Part shown: in pieces, positions 12,197 to 13,950 of the stretch | Position numbering within the stretch: position 1 is the first letter of the stretch | Layout: each line of letters begins with the position of its first letter | Source: an uncultured bacterium | GTDB lineage: Bacteria > Bdellovibrionota_C > UBA2361 > CAKMMH01 | DNA: 13,950 nt | Reading direction: 5' to 3' | Assembly: GCA_927798255.1 (NCBI GenBank) | Contig: CAKMMH010000027.1 | Location: 1 to 13,950, forward strand | Notes under the pieces: generated by a model | Database searches by the model: none | The model's input: only the letters and a program-made list of their open reading frames with translations | What the model was told of the DNA's origin: nothing | Translations under genes and position numbers: made by a program

Positions 12197-13708
12197 TTAT
12201 TTCATCTCAACGGAATAAATTCTCGTTGCATATTTTGTTGCATTTTTTAATTTCTTTGAATCGGTAAATACGATTGCAAATCGAATGTGAGCTCCAGGTG
12301 TTAGTCTCTGCTTTTTGCCACTTTTAGAATTTTGCATTTTTTCTAAAATGCCACTTTCTAATGCGCGAAGTTCACTTGTTTTGTGTAACCCTAATTCAGA
12401 ACTTGCTTTGATTTGTTTACTTAATAAGACATTTGAGTTGTCATCAAATAAAATTCCTTCTAGCAAGATATCATCATCATAAATAACCTTATCAGAATCG
12501 TTTAACACTCGTCCTGTTATTATTTTAATATTTTCACCATTATTAAGGGTCTCATTTAAAATTTTAACATTTTTTAAAAATAAGCCAGCTGGAGGTACTT
12601 TACCAGTTTTGAAAATTCCTAGATCTATTTTTTTAAATAATGTATTGTTGGATTGTAAATAAAAACCACAAAAGGCTAATACTATAAGAAAACAAACAAA
12701 TGGTAAACATAATTTATAAACTGCTTCCCACGATCTAACCTTCTTTTGCACATTATCTGCTTTTTCGGTATCTTTTTTTCTGTTATTAAATTCAAATGAT
12801 TGTTTACTATCAGCAAAATGGTTCTTCTTAGGCATGGCTAATAAATCATTTTCTTGATTAGAATCATTTGAAAAATTATCGAAATCATTATTAAAATTAT
12901 TTGTTTTTGAATTTAGCCAAGAATCAAATTCTGAAGTTTTATTACTATTAGACTTATAGGAAGATGTTTTTAATGATGAGTTATTATAAGTATTTCTCGT
13001 AACTGTAGGTCCATCTTTTATAAAAGCACTCTTTCTGTTAATTTTTGAAGTATCTGAACCCTTAACATCCTCATAAAAAGAATCTTCATCTGTGTATGAT
13101 GATTTGCTGTTTCTTTTTCTTGAAATTTGTGTGTTGTCATTATTGTCAATAACAAATTTATCATCATTTTTGTTGTTTTTTCTGTTTCCTTTACTATCTA
13201 AAAAGTAATTATCTTGTCTTAAATATTTTTTTTGTTTTATTTCTTGTGTAATGTTAAAATCTTCCTCATCTCCCACATTTTCTGCATCTGCATTGTTTTC
13301 TGATTCTTCTTCTTCGCTTTCTTCATCGTAATCTTCATCATCCTCTAACTCTTCTTCAGTTTCTTCGTATTCTTCCTCCTCATCTTCTCCTTTCTCATAT
13401 TCTTCTTCATATTCTTCTTGGGCTTCTTCTTGTGAATCTCCCATTTCAAATTCATCTTTATCTATAGAATTATTGTTAGCATCAATTTCAAAATCGTCTG
13501 ATAAATTATTTTGCGATTTTTTGTCAGGATCTAAGTCTTCAAGCTTTATGGTAAATAAATTGTCACATTTTGAACAATGAAATTGAGGGTCGCTTGTCAA
13601 ATTTGAAAGCTTTGCCTGTTTTATAGAAAATTTTGTTTGACATTCAGGACACTGAATGATTAACATTTTATCAGAATTGTTCGAATTTTTTGAATTTTGT
13701 TTCCTCAT
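12197..13708 (-). CDS. MJ0042-type zinc-ribbon membrane protein with acidic linker and DUF3426 domain
   Basis: The 503-residue protein has four parts. An N-terminal zinc ribbon has CPEC (20-23) and CSKC (45-48), matching the MJ0042/zinc_ribbon_5 pattern. A very acidic low-complexity stretch (about 86-150, mostly Glu and Asp) is followed by a long Asn/Ser/Lys-rich disordered region (about 150-325). One membrane span lies at about 331-351. The C-terminal domain (about 372-503) fits DUF3426: an ITGRVLNDSD strand, then a helical segment and LTPGAHIRFAIVF (469-481). Topology by the positive Lys/Arg before the span would put the zinc ribbon in the cytoplasm and DUF3426 in the periplasm. Such proteins occur in proteobacteria, notably deltaproteobacterial lineages, without a settled function. 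It is the first gene of the minus-strand cluster. Met15 (ATG 13666) is an alternative start that leaves the zinc ribbon intact. Confidence 0.85.
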   Translation of the reverse strand: MRKQNSKNSNNSDKMLIIQCPECQTKFSIKQAKLSNLTSDPQFHCSKCDNLFTIKLEDLDPDKKSQNNLSDDFEIDANNNSIDKDEFEMGDSQEEAQEEYEEEYEKGEDEEEEYEETEEELEDDEDYDEESEEEESENNADAENVGDEEDFNITQEIKQKKYLRQDNYFLDSKGNRKNNKNDDKFVIDNNDNTQISRKRNSKSSYTDEDSFYEDVKGSDTSKINRKSAFIKDGPTVTRNTYNNSSLKTSSYKSNSNKTSEFDSWLNSKTNNFNNDFDNFSNDSNQENDLLAMPKKNHFADSKQSFEFNNRKKDTEKADNVQKKVRSWEAVYKLCLPFVCFLIVLAFCGFYLQSNNTLFKKIDLGIFKTGKVPPAGLFLKNVKILNETLNNGENIKIITGRVLNDSDKVIYDDDILLEGILFDDNSNVLLSKQIKASSELGLHKTSELRALESGILEKMQNSKSGKKQRLTPGAHIRFAIVFTDSKKLKNATKYATRIYSVEMK

Positions 13709-13824
13709 ATTATTAATAAAAACAATAAATTATAAAACCAACTGTATATTCTATTAAAGTAATAACTTTAGCAGAGCTTTAAATTTACATTATTTATAGA
13801 TATAATATAATAATATATTAGGAT
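13709..13824. promoter_or_regulatory. Divergent promoter region between the zinc-ribbon cluster and the right-edge gene
   Basis: The 116-base gap must hold promoters for two divergent units. A TATAAT at 13801-13806 on the plus strand lies about 19 bases before ATG 13825; no good -35 is seen at the right distance. Minus-strand candidates are too AT-rich to single out. Confidence 0.35.
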
Positions 13825-13950
13825 ATGAGCAACAGACTTTTTTTAGAAAAGCTTTTAAAAACGATTGTTCTCTTTGATTCTTCTATTTTTTATATTATGG
13901 TTTTAAATGGTGTAGGAACTTTCCTAAGATTACCTATAAATGTATATAAA
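13825..13950 (+). CDS. N-terminus of an unidentified, probably membrane-associated protein, 3' end outside window
   Basis: From ATG 13825 the frame is open for 42 codons to the right edge. AGGA at about 13820-13823 sits unusually close, about one base upstream of the start. The peptide starts MSNRLFLEKLLKTIVLF and continues with a hydrophobic stretch containing SIFYIMVLNGVGTFL, then RLPINVYK. This could be a first membrane segment; an MlaE-like permease start is one possibility, but 42 residues are too few to assign a family. It is divergent from the zinc-ribbon cluster. Confidence 0.55.
   Translation, partial: MSNRLFLEKLLKTIVLFDSSIFYIMVLNGVGTFLRLPINVYK

Noticed and set aside
8039..13708. 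Known anti-phage defence or toxin-antitoxin system
   Set aside because: No characteristic nuclease/sensor pair, toxin fold or reverse transcriptase is present; the RNB gene is a housekeeping-type exoribonuclease.
13825..13950. Naming the right-edge gene as an MlaE permease
   Set aside because: Only 42 residues are available and the resemblance is limited to hydrophobicity and a few residues.

Overview
Overall character. This is an AT-rich (roughly 28-30% GC by eye), densely coded bacterial window. Ten complete protein genes and two cut off by the window edges can be supported. Translation fits the standard bacterial code: TGG encodes Trp, stops are mostly TAA, with one TAG (MreB-like gene) and one TGA (hisS). 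No tRNA, rRNA, CRISPR array or intact insertion sequence was found. Taxonomy cannot be fixed from the window. The MJ0042 zinc ribbon plus DUF3426 architecture and the RNase II-type enzyme recall 'deltaproteobacterial' Gram-negatives. The histidyl-tRNA synthetase, the MurC-like ligase and the Ham1-type RdgB resemble versions I associate with archaea/eukaryotes or Patescibacteria. A low-GC, possibly host-associated lineage with a mosaic gene content is the safest description.

Layout. (1) 1-1292, minus: a GH3-family adenylate-forming protein, open at the left edge. (2) 1293-2245: about 950 bases without an intact gene. It holds a GC-rich repeat-bearing block, three hairpins and a decayed minus-strand coding remnant that begins with a signal peptide. 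(3) 2258-6642, plus: hisS, a MurC-like ligase overlapping it, hslV and prmC, i.e. translation, cell wall, proteolysis and release-factor modification. (4) coaE on the minus strand overlaps prmC tail-to-tail, and rdgB diverges from coaE. (5) 7948-8038: a convergent intergenic region with a 15-bp tandem repeat and a terminator-like hairpin. (6) 8039-13708, minus: a closely spaced four-gene cluster, transcribed as zinc-ribbon/DUF3426 membrane protein, GAF plus degenerate GGDEF protein, divergent MreB-like actin homologue, RNB exoribonuclease. (7) 13825-13950, plus: the start of an unidentified gene divergent from that cluster.

How the genes relate. The left-hand and middle genes are housekeeping functions. 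The unusual part is the right-hand cluster. Its MreB-like protein keeps the actin fold signature but has lost the acidic residues expected in phosphate loop 2 and in the Glu-Glu-Pro segment, so it looks like a non-hydrolysing actin relative. It sits between a cytoplasmic sensor protein whose GGDEF signature is destroyed and an exoribonuclease, behind a single-pass membrane protein with a cytoplasmic zinc ribbon and a long acidic linker. A membrane-linked scaffold or sensor module is a reasonable hypothesis, but it is inference only.
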